The translations under genes and the position numbers were made by a program. A model generated the notes under the pieces. That model was not told where the DNA came from and ran no database searches. It was given only the letters and a program-made list of their open reading frames with translations. Positions 45,241 to 57,763 of a stretch of DNA of 58,000 nucleotides are shown piece after piece (the first letter of the stretch is position 1; each line of letters opens with the position of its first letter). The stretch is from Diphasiastrum complanatum (taxonomy: Eukaryota; Streptophyta; Lycopodiopsida; Lycopodiales; Lycopodiaceae), in NCBI GenBank assembly GCA_029204225.1, contig CM055106.1, positions 17,620,149 to 17,678,148 on the forward strand. The letters are read 5' to 3'.

Positions 45241-46737
45241 ATTTGACATTATGGCATTACCAATGAGAACCATATGTACATATATAGGAGAGCCAAAATT
45301 TGATGGGGCAAGGAAGATGGAAGAACGCAAATAGAGAAGAGAGCAGGAATATTGCGGAACAGCTCTCCCGTTCTAATCAGCTGCTAGATGCAAAAACAGT
45401 CTAATAAACAGTTTATGCTAAATGTAATCATAGCTTTAAGTGTTCTAATTGCCCAACAGAATCTTAAAAATTAATTCATACTCTCAAAAACGAAAGTACA
45501 GGTCCACCGAAGAGATTAGAAATGGTTTGTGTGTGGTAGTACTGAAAATCAGATTCAGTGTGAAGTATGGTTCTGAAACAAATGGAAGAGCAATATGATA
45601 TCGCGAGTTCCTCAGCCATCAAAAATAGCCATCGTCTGATCTGAAACTAAGGAGTCGTAGACGTCTGTGTTTTGATCAGAGTGAGTAAACAAGCGTGATC
45701 AAATAGCGATAGAGTGCATTCAATCACGACAAGCATTTATCTACGTTATACGCAAATAGAAAAATTGTTGCTGCTATATTACACTAAAGCACAATACAAA
45801 TAGCAATTACAACCAAATATTGACGGCGTAATTGGGAGGCTCAAATAATACGTCTCATGGATGGAGCAACCACCAATCTGTGCTTGGGTGATCTACTTAT
45901 AGATTTCATCCGTGTATTAGTTACATTGAATGTTTGTCACCTAGTCAGGAAAGCCATTGTACTTGGAAGTATATGGCTTTTGTGACAACTGTACGTAGTA
46001 TGTATACGGTCAACAAATCAGTATCATTGACACGGATGAGGACATCGCAAAATCTCTCACTTTGCATTTTACGTGAAGTGGTTTTCTCTCACTTTGCAAA
46101 TTACGGGAAGTGGCTGGCAACGTTTCTCGTTCATTTTAGACGACCTTCGCCATTTTTCTCTCTCTTCAGATTTTTGCGAAAAAGCCAGAGGTGTCCTAAA
46201 TAAGTTTTAACTGCCGTTAGAAAGTTGAAGGTGCCCTTAAAAGTTGGCGAAGGTGTCTTTAGTAGTTTAATCCTTAAGAATAGAGGACCTTCTGGAATTT
46301 TCTCTCTCTTCATATTTTTCGGGAAAATGCAAAAAAAGAGGTGAAGGTGTTGAAAATAATTAAACTATTGAACTGTGAAAAAGTTGACTTCTTCAAAATA
46401 ACTGAATGGAAGAAATCGAAGGTAAGTGTTGCAGTTTTCGAGAAAGTGCAAAAAATACAAACTGCGACACTTAGTGTATTTTTGCAGATTGTTCGAAAAC
46501 AATGTAAATCTGCAGACTTGTTCTAAATGCAAGTTTTGTGGAAGTCCTTGAAGATGGCCAAGTCTTCAATGACTTCAAGTTATTAAACTTTAACATCTGA
46601 ACTTAAAATTATGATGGGATTGGTTACCCTTTCTTGGAGATCAGCCAGAAGTCTGTTGTAGACGTTCTTCAAGTAATTGGCTGCTAAGTTATGATTCACC
46701 AAGGCGGCAACTATGGGCTTAATTTCCAACAAAATTT
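45241..46737. other. Unassigned block
   Basis: No gene. TATA-like 'catatatagg' lies near 45277. A ~32-bp two-copy repeat 'tctcactttgca..ttacg.gaagtgg' is at 46054-46081 and 46086-46112. Another pair, 'tttttctctctcttca.atttttc', lies near 46152 and 46300. Probably old LTR debris. Confidence 0.4.
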
Positions 46738-47213
46738 GTGGTACTTCTTGCATTCAATGCATTCCCTACACCAATTCAAGTGCAACCTACTATTATCTTG
46801 ACACCTAAATGCTTGCATGCACAAATTGCATCTAACTTCTACCTACTTTCTCCAAATGTCAATTTCTCTACTAAACATGTACAAAACTACATGCATGTGT
46901 CCTCTAGAGTATTTGCATGCATTGCATGTCACAATATAAACTTAGGACACAATGCATTTATTGTGACTCGAGTATTTACAAGATCATATTTGACCAATTC
47001 CATGTGAAATTCTACATGCATGTCAATCTAGACATAGTGAACATTGTTGCATGTCATACTAGACCAATAGCCTTTATGCATGTCATTGGAACTTGATCTA
47101 CCTAACCCAAACTCGCCCTATTCTACAAGCATATGTACTCAATTCACATACCTTCGAAATGTACAAAATATTTAACATGGTTAGAACCCCCAAACATCAA
47201 CAAACATAAGATA
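46738..47213. repeat. CATGCA-rich LTR-like block
   Basis: It has many 'catgca', 'tgcatg' and 'gcatgtca' words. 'atgcatgtcattggaacttg' and the following 'atctacctaacccaaactcg' resemble the outer end of the C1 LTR ('attgaacctatctaactcaaagtcg', near 11480-11500). Boundaries not found. Confidence 0.45.
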
Positions 47214-47889
47214 TGTTTTACAATTTTTAACAACAATAAGTTGCAGATCGAAGACGCGTACTCTAAGCTATCTCTGAATGACTAAATATAAGTCTGAATT
47301 AAGCGCAACTACTGATAAGCAGTAAGTGCGATAGCAATCTTTAATCAACTCTAAAGAACTGAGCTAGAATGCTCAAGAGTGTTCAAGCTTGCAGGCTTGA
47401 GAGAGAGAACGCTAACTATTCAATACTTGATTATTGATCTTCATGCTTATTGAAATAGGAATATGAACACCTATTTATACTAAGCAATTACGTCATTAAA
47501 TGTGTCATCCAGATGGTTGTGATGTACTGGCATCCATCCAGTTAGGACTTCTCAGAAAATACTTGTTGATGAATTAATGCAAGACGGTGGCTTTGAACGT
47601 AAACTGTAACTCTGCAAAAATGAACATAAACTGTCATGCGAAAAATGCAAAAAAAGTGAAGGTCTTTGCCAATGTCATTTTCTTAACATTTGAGACATCT
47701 GGCATTTTGAGAAAAAGATGAAGTGAGAGAAAATCCCAAAAGACGCAAAACCAAAAATGCGGACATTGTCAACTGTTTCTGAGTAGTTATGCAGACTGTG
47801 TAAAAATGCGAAGAAAACTGTAGGTCTGGATAAACGTTGGACAAAGATTAAAATGTCGATTAGTCGATTAGTAGAAGAATAATCCAACA
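47214..47889 (-). repeat. C4 Copia 3' LTR (inner end firm, outer end tentative)
   Basis: The reverse complement starts TGTTGGATTATTC at 47889 after a purine tract. A TATA box (reverse complement TATAAATAG) is at 47471-47479. The outer end at 47214 is inferred only from the TG/CA rule. Confidence 0.6.
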
Positions 47890-47900
47890 CTCCTCCTTAA
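47890..47900 (-). other. C4 polypurine tract
   Basis: The reverse complement 'ttaaggaggag' directly precedes TGTTG. Confidence 0.85.
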
Positions 47901-48480
47901 TCTGAATCCATAAATGCCTTGACCTTAAACTTAGTTCTGCACAAAATTTTCTGTGTGCATCCAAACTTAATGCTTTGGTAAAAATATCTATTGTCATATC
48001 TTGCATTCGACAAAACTGCAATCTGACCTCTTTGTCGAGAAATTTGCTTCTAACATAGTGCTACTTGAGTTCAATGTGCTTTCTCCTAGAATGAAATCTA
48101 GGGTTGGCTGATAAGGCAATGGCACTTTGATTATCACAAAATAATAATGTCGGGACATAAGACTGATATCTGAAAGTAAGTTTCTCAACCAAATTGCTTC
48201 CTTTGTAGCGTGTGAGGTTGCGATATACTCTGATTCTGTAGAAGATAAAGCTATCGAAGATTGCTTGTGACTGTTCCAAAAAATAGTACCATTATTGAGG
48301 AAGAATGTAAATCCAGAAGTGTATTTTCGAGTGTCTACATCTCCTACCCAACTTGGATCTGTGTAACCAATGAGTAAATTGAGTTTGTCATTGTCGACTG
48401 CTCCATAACAAATGCAAAAGTCCATAGTAGCTCGAAGATATCTCATGACTTTGATAAGAGCCTTTCAATGTGTTACTTAG
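47901..48480 (-). pseudogene. C4 Copia RNase H
   Basis: The minus strand gives 'IKVMRYLRATMDFCI', 'LLIGYTDPSWVGDVDTRKYT', 'GFTFFLNNGTIFW', 'SSIALSSTESEYIA', 'EAIWLRNLL'. After a frameshift near 48130 come 'FCDNQSAIALSANPRFHSR' and 'IDIFTKAL' towards 47920. The catalytic Asp/Glu positions look preserved. RT is missing; a minisatellite lies upstream. Confidence 0.88.
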
Positions 48481-48526
48481 GGAGCTGACTACAAAAGCTA
48501 TGTCTAGCCTGGTACAGAGTTATGAA

Positions 48527-48835
48527 TTTTTTGAGCCGATCTCGTATTGAAAATTTCTGATAATTCTGATTTTGAGTATCAAAAATTTATGATTTTAGGT
48601 ATCGAAAATTTCTGATTTTGGGTATCAAAAAATTTTAATTTTGGGAATCAAAATTTTATGAATTTTGGGTATCAAAAAATTCTGATTTTGGGTATCGCAA
48701 ATTTATAAATTTTTCGAGTCGATCCCGTATCAAAAAATTTTGATTTTGGGTATCGAAAAATTTGATTTTGGATATTGAATTATTACGAATTTTTCGAATT
48801 CCGGATCAAAAAATTTGGATCCCATATCAAAAAAT
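48527..48835. repeat. Minisatellite, unit about 28 bp ('gattttgggtatcgaaaaattt')
   Basis: Ten or so degenerate units fill ~300 bp between two C4 coding pieces. Units vary in 'ggtatc(g/a)aaaa' and 'gattttg'. Confidence 0.8.
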
Positions 48836-48840
48836 CCAGA

Positions 48841-48960
48841 GTCCAAGTACCAAGAATCGATATCTTGTTGTTCTTTGACCTTGGTCATGAAGACTGCTTC
48901 ATCTTCCTCCTATTGCTGGATTGAGTGACCGATTGTGTCTTGATACCAATAACCAAATGT
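48841..48960 (-). pseudogene. C4 Copia protease start
   Basis: The minus strand reads 'EEDEAVFMTKVKEQQ' and 'DSWYLDSG', the start of a Copia aspartic protease, then runs into the minisatellite. It is probably the same element as the RNase H at 47901-48480, with everything between lost. Confidence 0.6.
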
Positions 48961-50105
48961 GCACACACATATTTCTCAAGCAGCAAATGACAAAATTTTA
49001 AAACGGCTCTTATGATAAAAAAGGATGTGAACATCAAAAAATAAACATGTGGCTTTGCAACTAATCCAGATGGCACTATTTAAATACATAGTCACAATCT
49101 ATGACTCTCCGTCATGCGCTTGTGATGATTTCAAGCACATGATGACAAAAGGAAACTCACTCCTTGCAAGCATATGTATTTTATTTATATAGTTGTCTTG
49201 GAATTAGATATCAATACTAATATGTGCATAAGCCATTCAAAGAGGTGTATGAAGAAGAAGTTCTAGTTAAGCCCTCAAAAAAGTTTCCTTGCAAGATCTA
49301 TTGTGGACAGACTGGAAGCTACGGACATGCAATGTGGATAGTGTGTGTTCTCAAAAATAGCAAAACAAAATAAGCAATCTCCGAGGCACTTTCAGTAGGT
49401 CAGCTCCAAAAACATTTGCTCTTTGCAATCACTTTTTAGAGGGCTATGTTCTACCAAAATTAATGTTTTATAACCTCTCAATAGGCGTTGGTCTATTTAA
49501 TGAAGTTTTAGATGCCATTTGTTACCAGTTTGCCTTGACATATATGCTTGTTGTTTTACTGAATGTTTTATTATCTCTAGTTTATTGGTTAGTGATAACT
49601 ACAGGGTTTAGCAGTCTAATTCCAAACTGGATCTACCTTGCAAGAAACCAAAACTTTGACCTAGTTTGACATTCCAAACTGAAAATTGATCTGTCACAAT
49701 ACTGGTTGTTGAAGATCCAAAGGGTACATCCCTATAATCGGTTCTAATTCAAATATGTAGTGATTGGAAAATAGCTATTGAAGCTTTTTGTTGGGAAATC
49801 ATTTTTGGAGTAGTGAATAGTTAGAGTGTGATCAGTATGTAGTCGTTGATAACTTATAATAGCTAAAAAACTCAGACGAAGCCTTGGTTGCCCTTGATCA
49901 TTTTATTGTTTGTCATGAAACTTTACTGCAGATATCCAAGACTAGAGCAACCATGCTCATAAAATCTTGCATAAAATCATGGCATGCATGCGAAGCAGTC
50001 AGCATGTAGTTGATGAAGTGTGAAATTGTGATAAAGATCAAACTTCTTGACAAACAATTGTTTCTATCTGGTCATGTCTCCGTTTGCCATGATGTTTTTA
50101 TCATA
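48961..50105. other. Unassigned stretch before C5
   Basis: No gene, LTR or array was recognised. If the exons after C5 are real, this could be intron or upstream sequence of the same locus. Confidence 0.4.
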
Positions 50106-50110
50106 GTATC
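50106..50110. repeat. C5 target-site duplication (GTATC; right copy 56090-56094 GTTTC)
   Basis: Five-base flanks agree at four positions, as expected for an aged duplication. Confidence 0.65.
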
Positions 50111-50454
50111 TGTTAGAAAGAATAAGTAAGCCCGAGTTTCTCTCACAGTTCATGACTTTCCATGTTCATCAGTGATTTCAAGTTTTTTACTGTCTTTGTG
50201 ATAGTATGCATGTGTGCCAGTTTGACGGTACACGTAGTGTAAGTTGGGACACGCGTCCCGTAATGGGGACCGAACTACCATGCAGCAGTACCCCACAAAA
50301 ATTAGACTGTGTATATATATCTTTCAGTCTCTTTTGTAAATATAGCTCAGAAGTGTTCTCTTGGGTTTGTGTGTGATCTCTCTTTACTGTTAATCTGATT
50401 GATGTCAGATTGCTTGCAAATTAGCTAACTATACTGCCAGTAAGATCCTTGACT
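50111..50454 (+). repeat. C5 5' LTR (344 bp)
   Basis: It starts TGTTAGAAAG; the terminal CA has become CT. The TATA box 'gtgtatatatatc' is at about 50309. A short GC-rich inverted repeat 'gggac..gcgtccc' lies near 50248. Confidence 0.9.
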
Positions 50455-50467
50455 TGGTATTAGAGCC
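50455..50467 (+). other. C5 primer-binding site
   Basis: TGGTATTAGAGCC, one change from the tRNA-Met consensus. Confidence 0.82.
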
Positions 50468-51686
50468 TTGGAGTGGCGCAATTCGATGTTAGCTGGAAGC
50501 CAAATTTTGGGAAAATTCTAAGAACCGTTTGCGGTTAGTCAAGCAAGCAATCATTTGCAGGTGCAGTTGAATTCAACGCTTCAAAATAAGCTATTGGCTT
50601 GATCCAGGAGCAAAACTGAAAATTGCTAAATTTTCAAGTTGATTGGAGCAAACAGAGGGTTGCTGAGAAGACCAGCTTGTTTGCATTCAATTGTGCATCA
50701 ATTGTGAAGCCAAAAATTCGAAGAGAGTTCTTGCAGACTGCTAGAAAAATCTCAGAAAAGGATTGAGTAAATCTCAAGAAAGCTCCATCCTTTATACAAC
50801 TAGGATTTTTGAGTATGAGACTGTAGATCTCTCTCTGAACATAGTCTTTTTCATGGTTGTGAGTGGCTGCAGAGGGGCGCCCTAGGACAAGAAAGGTTGT
50901 TTCAAAAGGCCATGGACAGCCGCGTTGTATGTGAAGAGCTACATCAATTTTTTAGGTGGCAGCCATAGCTGGCCAGGTGGGGAGAAGAAGCTGTGAAGAG
51001 ATAATGGCTCACGCAGCAAGGAGGAGGACGACTTAGTGTAAATAAATCTGTAGCGGCTTCAGGAGTGTTGTTCGGTGCGCAAGTGTAAGTTAGACCGTGG
51101 GATCAATCTCCACAAGGATCGACAGATAAGATCAATTTGATATGGGCCACAAGATGAAAACCCATCGTTGGTTATGGGTGAAGTGGACCCATGAAAAGGT
51201 TTGAAAGGCAAAATGGCTTTCAATTTTATTAAAAATTTTCAAGTTGAGAGGGACCCTGAAGTGCAAATTTGTTTGAAAAAGGGATTTGCTTCAAAGTGAA
51301 GAAACAGTGTGTTTTCTTCAAGAGCCTTTAACTTTTGGTCTGAAGCTCCGTTTAAGGTCGTCCAAAAATCAAAATCCTCCAAATTAAGGGCAGAAAAGGA
51401 CTGTACCCTACAAGTACGGTACTTGAAAACAGAGGGATTGTCGCGAAGAAAGTGTTCGGAGCGCACCAAAAGTCTTTTCACCATTCCAGTGGGCAAGTAG
51501 TTGAGAGTTGGTGACGAAGGGCATTTCGGAGGACGGCACCGATTTGGCTTCTGATTTGGCGAAAAAGAACTGGGAGGTCCTAAACTTTTTTGGTCATACC
51601 TTAAAGTTGAATTTTAGAAGTCTAAATTGCTCTATAAGCTTGTCATTGGGCCTCATTAAGGCGCTATAGGAGCAATTTTTGGCGAA
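50468..51686 (+). other. C5 untranslated leader
   Basis: 1.2 kb without credible ORF. It is more GC-rich than the surrounding DNA around 50870-51120. Confidence 0.65.
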
Positions 51687-53785
51687 ATGGCAGGATTGGG
51701 AGAATCCGTGCTTGGAGAAGCTAGTAGATTGGACAGGGTATCCAATTACAGCATTTGGAAATTCAAAATGAAAAGTATTTTCATGGAAAAAGAGCTGTGG
51801 GACATTGTCACTAGGGTGGAACAACGGCCAGCTACAACTCCAGCCGATATTCATGCATTTGACAAAAGGGCGCAGAAGGCCTTATCCTTGATAAACTTGT
51901 CAGTGAAGGATCATGTTATTGCCCACATCAGTGAAGCTGTATCAGCAAGAGGCGCTTGGGATGAACTCAAAACGCAGTTTCCAATGGCGAACCCCTCTCA
52001 AATGATGTTTTTGAGGACCAAACTCATAAGTGTTTGCATGGAGGAGAATGAGGGCCTAGGGTCCTATTTCACACGAATAAAGGAGTTACGAGACCAGTTG
52101 ACAGAGATGTTGAGCTGGTTCACACAGCTATAAATGGCCTACCTGAAAATTTTCAAATGTTTGCAAGTGGCATTGCTTCAAGGGAGAGACTACCAGCATT
52201 TGAAAATCTTCATGGCATCATCCTACAGGAGGAACAAAGGCATGAAGTGGTAAAAACTCGACTTCCCACATCAAAATATCAAGCAATGCTAGCCAAAGGG
52301 AAGCATAAATACAAGAAGCAATCCAAGAAGTCGAATGTGGAGGATGACAATCAAGGATCCACATCAGGCAAGAAGAAGAAAGTCAACTGTTTTTATTGCC
52401 AAAAGCCTAGACATTGGGCAAGAGATTGTCGCAAAAAGAAGGCAGAGACCAATTTTGTCGAAGAAGAGAATGATAGCGATAACGAAGATCAAGGCACAGC
52501 ATTTGCGACAGCATTAGCATCGCAACATTCCATTGATCATACACATTGGTACGTGGACTCGGGAGCGACGAGACACATGACTGGCAACAAATCATGTTTC
52601 AAAAACTTGGAGCTTACTGATGATGGAGATAGAGTTGCACAAGCAAACGGCGACGAGTGCCAAATTCGTGGAGTTGGTGCAGTGCCTATTCAATTTCCTG
52701 ATGGACATGTGAAGGTAATTGAAAATGTGTTGTATGTTCCTGGCCTTCAGAAGAGTCTTATATCTGTTGGTACAATGACAAATCATAAGTTGAAGGTGGA
52801 GTTCAATGACAAGAAATGCCAGATCAAGGATGTGAAACGGGGTTTCAAGGTGATTGTTGATGGCTTTAGGGATAAAACTTGTGATTTGTACAAGTTAAAT
52901 GTTGTTGTTACAAAGTGCACTGTGTTAGCATCTACATCTATATCACAAAGTGATTTATGGCATAGATGTATGGGGCATTTGAACTTCAAAAGCTTGAGGC
53001 TACTTCGTAAGCTCAAGATGGTAACAGGACTACCTAGTTTGGATGCCAAGGAAGAGTCCATTTGCAAGGAGTGCATGCTAGGCAAGTTACACAGGAAGAA
53101 GTTCAACAAAGAAGGAGCAACAAGGGCAAAATGAGTGCTTGAGTTGATACACTCTAGCCTATGTGGCCAATGAAGGTAATGTCTATTGGTAAAGCATTTT
53201 ATTTGCTAACCTTCATTGATGATTACTCATGGAAGTCCTGGATCTACACCGTTAAGCAGAAGTCTGACACATTTGGATGCTCAAAAGCTTCAAAGCATTG
53301 GTTGAAAATCAGTCAGGTGCTAAGATCAAGGTACTCAGGGCAGATCGTGGTGGTGAGTATCGTTCCACAGATTTTATTGACTTTTGCAAGGAGCATGGCA
53401 TTAAATAGGAGTTTGCGCAAGTTGATACACCTCAACAAAATGGGGTAGCTGAAAGAAATAATCGTACCATTGTCAAAGCAACTAGGGCAATGATGACACA
53501 TATGGGAGTTACTGATTCTTTATGGGGAGAAGCTGTCAAAACTGTTGTGTTCTTACAAAATAGAAGCCCTACAGTTGATGTACATAATCGCACACCCGAG
53601 GAGGCATTCACTGGTAAGAAGCCTCAAATGGATGGGCTGCGAGTATCTGGATGCCGAGTGTATGTTCACATACCTAAGAGCGAGAGAGCCAAAATGCAGG
53701 TAAAGGCCTTGAAGTGCATTTTTACAGGATATGATGAACAAACCAAGGGATATAGATGTTATGATCCAGAGGGCTACATGTGACA
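51687..53785 (+). pseudogene. C5 gag, protease, integrase (frameshifted)
   Basis: Gag starts at 51687 ('NYSIWKFKMKSIFMEKELW'). A frameshift near 52110 leads to 'AINGLPENFQMFASG'. The knuckle 'CFYCQKPRHWARDC' is at about 52388-52430. Protease Asp is at 52556-52558 ('WYVDSGATRHM'). GAG-pre-integrase has 'WHRCMGHLNF' and 'CKECMLGKLHRKKF'. A stop at 53132-53134 and frameshifts near 53160, 53270 and 53410 break the integrase, which still shows 'LLTFIDDYSW', '[10 protein letters not shown]', 'TPQQNGVAERNNRT' and 'FTGYDEQTKGYRCY' to 53760. Confidence 0.9.
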
Positions 53786-55738
53786 TAAGCCGTGATGTCT
53801 TATTTGATGAAATCCATAGATTTAGGGATGAAGAAAAGAATAATGATGAACTATGCAAGCTTCTCAAAGAGGATGAAGTAGTTCTACCACCACAGAAAGA
53901 TCATCATGATGATGATGAGGGACGTGGTACTTCTCCCACCATAGAGACGAGATGGAGAGTAAGAAACAAATCTATTGGATCGAAAAAGACTGAGGTAGCA
54001 AGTGATAAAAGGAAGGAGCAAGATGCACCATGGGATTCCTATTCACCTCGTAGAGGATCACCTCAACGTAAGTTACCCAAATGGTATACTAAACTCATGA
54101 GTGACAAGGAAGGGGAAATTGCCAAACCTAGCAAGGAGGGAGAGTTGTGGCATTCCACATGAGAGAGGAAGGAACCTGACAAGTTTCAGGTAAATCTTGC
54201 ACTTATGAGTGACATTATTTCATCAACTGAACTCTCTTGCTTTGAGGAGGCCAAAAATTAGGAGATATGGCAAAAATCAATGTAGGAGGAGATTGATTCT
54301 ATCCAACACCATGACACATGGGAGATAGTGGATCTTCCAAAGGGCAAAAGACCCATTGGCAACAAATGGGTATATAGGACAAAGTACAATGCCGATGGAA
54401 CTATTGCAAAACACAAAGCAAGGCTTGTAGTGAAGCGCTATGCGCAAAGTAAGGGCATTGACTACGAAGAGACCTTCACTCCTGTGGCCAAGTGGAATAC
54501 ACTTCGCATGGTGATTGCTTTGGCGGCACTATTTGGATGGAATCTACATCAGATGGACATAAAGTCCACATTCCTTAATGGTAAACTTGAAGAAGAAGTG
54601 TACATGGAGCAACCTAGTGGCTTTGTGACACATGGCATGGAAGACAAAGTGTGCAAGCTGAAGAAAGCCTTGTACGGATTGAAACAAGCACCACGTGCTT
54701 GGTATAGCCACTTTGATAAGCATTTCCTTTCTAGAGGTTTGATATGCACTTCTTTAGATTTCAATCTGTACTACTTTGCTCGTGACTCTAGTATCACACT
54801 GATTGTGTTGTACGTAGACGACCTCATAATCACAGGAAATGATGATGAGTTGATTGGTGCAATCAACAAAGACTTATCCTCTAAGATTGATATGACTGAT
54901 CTTGGCTTGATGCACTACTATTTGGGAGTAGGAGTATGGCAAGGTTGCAATAGCATCGCACTAACACAGACAAAGTACGTGAATGAGATTTTGAAGCGTT
55001 TCAAAATGTGCGACAACAAGCCAGTATCCACACTTGTGGAGGTTGGTAAGAAACTATCTAACCAAGATGAGAGTTTACTAGTTGATGCCACTTTATTTCG
55101 TCAATTAGTTGGTTCGCTAACTACTCGTCCTGACATAAGTTATGTTGTAAGCATTGTAAGCCAATTCATGGCTAATCCTAGAGAAATCGAAGAGAATTCT
55201 TCGTTATGTGAAGGGCACGATAACCCATGGATTGTTATATGAGAGGCAGCATACTTTACCAGTTTTATAGGGCTTTGTTGATTTAGATTGGGCAAGCTAT
55301 ATTGATGACAGGAGATCTACCACAGGTTATATATTTCATGTTGGTAATGGTGTATTTTCTTGGTCAAGTAAGAAACAAGACACAGTTGCTCTTTCTACTA
55401 CAGAAGCAGAATACAAAGCACTATGTTTAGCTACGTAGGAAGCAGTTTGGCTAAGAAGAATGTTAGAAGACATTGGAATTCCGTAGAATAAGCCTACTGT
55501 GATCAGATCTGACAGTCAGAGTGCCATACAGCTAGCTAGAAATCCTGTATTTCATGTACGCACGAAGCATATAGAAATTAAGTATCAATTCATTAGAGTG
55601 AAGTTGTTATGTAATGAAATAGACATAGTGCATTGTAAGACAGAGAATCAGTTAGGTGATATATTCACTAAACCTTTAAGTACTCATAAGTTTGAGTTTT
55701 TTAAAGAAAAGCTCTTTGTAAGAAAGATAAACTAGGGC
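53786..55738 (+). pseudogene. C5 reverse transcriptase and RNase H
   Basis: After a charged linker (53790-54250), RT starts near 54330: 'GNKWVYRTKYNADGTIAKHK', 'MDIKSTFLNGKLEEEVYM', 'ALYGLKQAPRAWY', intact 'LYVDDLIITGND' (about 54811). The usual 'VAKGYAQ' reads 'VVKRYAQ'. Frame is lost near 55195. RNase H follows with stops: 'VDLDWASYIDDRRSTTGY', 'SSKKQDTVALSTTEAEYKA', 'SDSQSAIQLARNPVFH' and 'GDIFTKPL', ending at 55735. Confidence 0.92.
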
Positions 55739-55740
55739 TT

Positions 55741-55749
55741 AAGGGAGAG
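55741..55749 (+). other. C5 polypurine tract
   Basis: 'aagggagag' directly precedes the LTR start TGTTAG. Confidence 0.88.
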
Positions 55750-56089
55750 TGTTAGAATAAGTAAGCCCGATTTTCTCTCACAGTTCATGACTTTCCATGT
55801 TCAACAGTGATTTCAAGTTTTTTACTGTCTTTGTGATAGTATGCATGTGTGCCAGTTTGACGGTACACGTAGTGTAAGTTGGGACACGCGTCCCGTAATG
55901 GGGACCGAACTACCATGCAGCAGTACCCCACAAAAATTAGACTGTGTATATATATCTTTCAGTCTCTTTTGTAAATATAGTTCAGAAGTGTTCTCTTGGG
56001 TTTGTGTGTGATCTCTCTTTACTGTTAATCTGATTGATGTCAGATTGCTTGGAAATTATCGAACTATACTGCCAGTAAGGTCCTTGACA
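55750..56089 (+). repeat. C5 3' LTR (340 bp)
   Basis: TGTTAGAATAAG...TCCTTGACA; matches 50111-50454 except for about eight substitutions and one 4-bp indel. Confidence 0.93.
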
Positions 56090-56647
56090 GTTTCCTAAGG
56101 CTAAGATGAAGCTATTGAGATCAATACCCAAAAATAGACTTCTTTTAACTTTACAGCAAAGATTACAGGTGATTTTTGTGGTGTCTCACCACCTCACGGA
56201 GTAGACATTCATACTGCACGTTCCACACTCCTGAGACACAGGCTTTGTTGAAGAGAATTGAGCTGCTGCCATCGTTGGTGGTAGTGGGAGCTCAAGATCC
56301 TTGGCATGATTGTCAGATCCAGTATGTAAATTTTCCAAGGCAAGCAAGCAATGATGTCATCCTCCCGGAGTATTCCCACTATGGCCATCACCTTCTATAC
56401 CCGAAGGTGAATAGAGAAGAGGCTGTGGAAGAGGCGTACTTGAGCATGCAATGATTCATTACAAATTTGTTAGCACTTCTTAGCCTTGGCTAATGATTGT
56501 CCGCTCTATTGCCTTTAAATTTCGTTCAAGCTGATTTTCACAAGTTCCAATAAGATGCTTACTAATGAGTGTTGATTTGATCATGTTTGTTAATGATCAG
56601 AAGGTCTGGAATCAGGCACGCCATCCAAAGGCGAAGGAATCAGTGCA

Positions 56648-57017
<370 letters not shown>

Positions 57018-57059
57018 ACAGTAAAGGCAGGAAATAGGATGATCTCAATGAGGAGAAAA

Positions 57060-57751
57060 GAACAATTGTGCATGTGGTTCAAAGTGTTTGAATTAAGTGA
57101 TTTTCACATGGTTTTTGATGTATTTTGACATCTATGTGGATCCACACGTGTGAGGACCTGTCCACACGTGTGAAATGACACTTGTAATATTCAGATCCAT
57201 TTTGATTAGCTTTCATTTGAGTCTAATATGACATCTCCTAAATTATAGGAGTTAGGTCCTAGATTGTAGGAATCTAGAAGGTCAACACAAGCCACCAATG
57301 GATGATGTGGCAAACTTGATAGATCTTATCCAAACTGGATATGGATGAGTACAATGAGCTGTCTCACACGTGCTGGATGCAGCTTAGAGAGAGATTATGG
57401 TGATTTGGTAATTGATCCATGATGGATCCATTGTTGAGCTAATGATGAGAAATCCTGGTTCGTGAAGCAATCTTTGTGTTTTGACTCTCTTAAGCACTTT
57501 CTTTGTGGATGAATGTTTAGTAAATGATAAGCAAACTATTTCTATGTTATCAGGCTGTACAGTAGTTGTACTTCACATGTGTGAAGCCGTGGATCGTCAT
57601 TTTTTATTGTTCTTGCTTGGATTCACAAAGATTGTCAAGTAGAAGCTAGATTTGGAAGCTAGTCTTGATATAGATCAAGATCCCAAGCTACCAATCACTC
57701 TTTGTGATCACTTGTAGATCAATTTCAATCCTTAAACTCTGAAATTTGACA
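57060..57751 (+). repeat. C6 Copia 5' LTR (left end unresolved)
   Basis: It ends 'aaatttgaca' at 57751, directly before a primer site. Two CACACGTGTG cores (57143-57152, 57163-57172) lie 20 bp apart; a partial copy is at about 57364 and CACATGTGTG at 57574-57583. Confidence 0.75.
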
Positions 57752-57763
57752 TGGTATCAGAGC
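57752..57763 (+). other. C6 primer-binding site (initiator tRNA-Met type)
   Basis: TGGTATCAGAGC immediately after the LTR. Confidence 0.9.

Larger units (their letters stand above)
50111..56089 (+). mobile_element. C5: near-complete Copia element
   Basis: It has LTRs 50111-50454 and 55750-56089, a primer site, a long leader, gag, protease, integrase, RT, RNase H and a purine tract. The LTRs differ at about eight bases plus one 4-bp indel. The coding region is broken by a handful of frameshifts and stops, so it is inactive but not ancient. Confidence 0.93.

Noticed and set aside
46738-47007. 89-codon plus-strand frame
   Set aside because: It falls in a CATGCA-rich LTR-like block without motif.
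48930-48950. Primer-site-like 'tggtatcaagac' on the minus strand
   Set aside because: It lies within ~90 bp of the protease start, leaving no room for gag, and no LTR ending in CA directly precedes it.
49463-49669. 68-codon hydrophobic frame, possible small membrane protein
   Set aside because: AT-rich DNA gives Leu/Ile/Val-rich frames by chance; no context or homology supports it.
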